Source: Nitrososphaerota archaeon
Lineage (GTDB): Archaea > Thermoproteota > Nitrososphaeria > Nitrososphaerales > Gagatemarchaeaceae
Assembly: GCA_005877225.1 (NCBI GenBank)
Contig: VBPK01000161.1
Span: 1-6,560, forward strand
Length of the DNA: 6,560 nt
Reading direction: 5' to 3'
Shown here: positions 6,077-6,560 of the stretch, piece after piece
Layout of the letters: the number at the start of each line of letters is the position of its first letter
How positions within the stretch are numbered: the first letter of the stretch is position 1
The notes under the pieces: generated by a model
What the model saw: only the letters and a program-made list of their open reading frames with translations
Database searches by the model: none
Told to the model about the DNA's origin: nothing
Program-made: the position numbers and the translations under genes

Positions 6077-6242
6077 TCTCCTCGGAATCTTTAGTGTCAG
6101 CTCTCCTCACCTTACTAAAGGTAATCCTACCCTGGGAACAGGGATTCATTATGGGGTACTTATGACGATCGACGTCCCGAAGTGTCTCGGGAGGCCTCAG
6201 GATGCTCCCGATCGGCTCGGCCGATAATGTTGCCGTTGTCAT
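6069..6242 (-). pseudogene. Short frame resembling the N-terminus of a MetE-like methionine synthase (stump)
   Basis: An ATG at 6240-6242 opens a 57-codon frame ending at TGA 6069-6071, just inside the start of the JAMM gene. Residues 7-23 read SAEPIGSILRPPETLRD. I recognise this as the opening of cobalamin-independent methionine synthase-like proteins (COG0620; typical pattern EPIGSIPRPxxL), where the (I/V)GS loop belongs to the homocysteine site. After about residue 25 the resemblance ends and the remainder (HKYPIMNPCSQG and onward) looks like non-coding sequence read through. Full proteins of this family have 330-370 residues, so this would be a 5' remnant left by a deletion. A strong TATA element 39 bases upstream predicts a transcript beginning about 16 bases before the ATG. 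An alternative is a genuine small leader peptide for the operon. The homology rests on one short motif. Confidence 0.45.
6107..6112 (-). promoter_or_regulatory. Ribosome binding site before a candidate CTG start of the JAMM gene
   Basis: AGGTGA on the minus strand, six bases before CTG 6098-6100, inside AAGGTGAGGAGAG. The spacing is good for the CTG. For the GTG at 6076 the best upstream match is GAGG only three bases away, which is closer than usual. The site therefore argues for a non-standard start. Confidence 0.45.
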
Positions 6243-6280
6243 TGTTTATCCTGCCCTGCTTCCACTTTTGCTAGTGATGG

Positions 6281-6288
6281 TATAAATA
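6281..6288 (-). promoter_or_regulatory. TATA box, probable promoter of the sulfur-transfer operon
   Basis: TATTTATA on the minus strand (TATAAATA on the plus strand) is the best box-A match in the window. Transcription leftward would start near 6258, giving about 16 bases to the ATG of the metE-like stump and roughly 160-180 to the JAMM start. No gene lies just downstream on the plus strand within the window, so the leftward direction is favoured. Confidence 0.55.
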
Positions 6289-6299
6289 GCATTGACAAG

Positions 6300-6319
6300 A
6301 TTATTCCGATAGGAATAAT
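6300..6319. promoter_or_regulatory. Perfect 8-bp inverted repeat, candidate regulator binding site
   Basis: ATTATTCC-GATA-GGAATAAT is a perfect dyad with a four-base centre. It lies 11 bases upstream of the leftward TATA box and is centred near -51 from the predicted transcription start, a normal place for an archaeal activator, or for a repressor that blocks TBP/TFB. The AT-rich arms make a poor terminator stem and no T-run follows on either strand, so a protein-binding site is the more likely reading. The regulator is unknown. Confidence 0.45.
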
Positions 6320-6358
6320 TGGCTTACGCGCCCGTACGTCAGAGGCAGCGCAGGCGGC

Positions 6359-6559
6359 TCAAGATAGTGACATCCGCTTCGCCGACTCGTTCTGGATCCA
6401 GAGGCCGAGGCTGGAGAGAATGATCACAGCCAGAAGGACCAGCTCCAATGGGAGTCCCACTAAGGTCAGGACGTTCAGGAGGAGGAACCCGCCGAAGATC
6501 ACCGAGACCAGAGAGAGTATCTTCGTAGCCAGAATCTTTCCGACGACGAAGAGCACCAA
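6359..6559 (-). CDS. Small hydrophobic membrane protein, possibly 5'-truncated by the window edge
   Basis: The visible 66 residues are strongly hydrophobic, with helices at about 12-34 (TKILSLVSVIFGGFLLLNVL) and 37-55 (LELVLLAVIILSSLGLWI) and a short polar tail (QNESAKRMSLS). The frame is open to the right edge. TTG 6557-6559 or GTG 6554-6556 could start it, but the gene may begin beyond the window, in which case an earlier helix is missing. It is on the operon strand, but 117 bases separate its stop from the next recognisable frame and a promoter lies between, so it is probably transcribed separately. I do not recognise the family. Confidence 0.6.
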   Translation of the reverse strand: MVLFVVGKILATKILSLVSVIFGGFLLLNVLTLVGLPLELVLLAVIILSSLGLWIQNESAKRMSLS

Positions 6560-6560
6560 T

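Noticed and set aside
5626..6165. Plus-strand open frame of 179 codons across the JAMM gene
   Set aside because: Antisense to a gene with a complete JAMM motif; the Arg/Ser/Pro-rich composition is typical of a shadow frame.
6300..6319. Intrinsic terminator for the right-edge membrane protein
   Set aside because: The stem is AT-rich and no T-run follows it on the minus strand; its position beside the TATA box fits a regulator site better.
1..6560. CRISPR array, tRNA/rRNA genes, insertion sequences or phage genes
   Set aside because: I saw no regularly spaced repeats, no cloverleaf or rRNA-like segments, no transposase motifs and no terminal inverted repeats with target duplications.

Overview
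The window reads as archaeal DNA. It has box-A-like TATA elements at distances that predict a leaderless or short-leader transcript, GGAGGTG-type ribosome binding sites, and tightly packed co-directional genes with 4-base start/stop overlaps. Its content (aerobic CO-dehydrogenase/xanthine-dehydrogenase-type Mo hydroxylase, sulfite-oxidase-fold Mo enzyme, CysO/MoaD-like sulfur carrier with E1, JAMM peptidase) suits a mesophilic or moderately thermophilic Thermoproteota-like or Thermoplasmatota-like lineage. That placement is inference, and some bacteria carry the same families.

Layout. Positions 1-300 (+) hold the C-terminal end of a CO/xanthine-dehydrogenase-family molybdenum subunit, including its active-site GVGE motif. 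Positions 301-849 contain no intact gene, only the broken remains of an alpha/beta hydrolase (413-786) and a TATA element. Positions 850-1047 (+) encode a two-helix membrane protein whose stop codon lies inside the same CTAG as the stop of the convergent gene. From 6100 down to 1044 (-) lies a compact five-gene operon: JAMM metallopeptidase; a CysO/MoaD-like carrier fused to an E1 adenylyltransferase and a rhodanese; a PLP enzyme of the cystathionine gamma-synthase/lyase family; a VOC (glyoxalase-fold) protein; and a polytopic sulfite-oxidase-family molybdoenzyme. Upstream of it (6069-6320) are a short reading frame that looks like the first 20-odd residues of a MetE-like methionine synthase, a strong TATA element, and an 8-bp perfect dyad. 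At the right edge (6359-6559, -) is a small membrane protein that may continue outside the window.

How the genes may work together. The JAMM + carrier + E1 + rhodanese + PLP enzyme set resembles protein-thiocarboxylate sulfur transfer as known from CysO/Mec in Mycobacterium tuberculosis and HcyS/HcyD/HcyF/MetY in Wolinella. In this reading the E1 activates the carrier's C-terminal diglycine, the rhodanese supplies sulfur, the JAMM enzyme frees or recycles the carrier terminus, and the PLP enzyme uses the sulfur for homocysteine, cystathionine or cysteine metabolism. The distinctive point is that the carrier is fused at its diglycine to the E1, so a cut is needed before a thiocarboxylate could form. 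The neighbouring molybdoenzymes leave open a parallel role in molybdopterin synthesis. The metE-like stump fits the methionine theme and suggests that the operon may have inherited a methionine-gene promoter.
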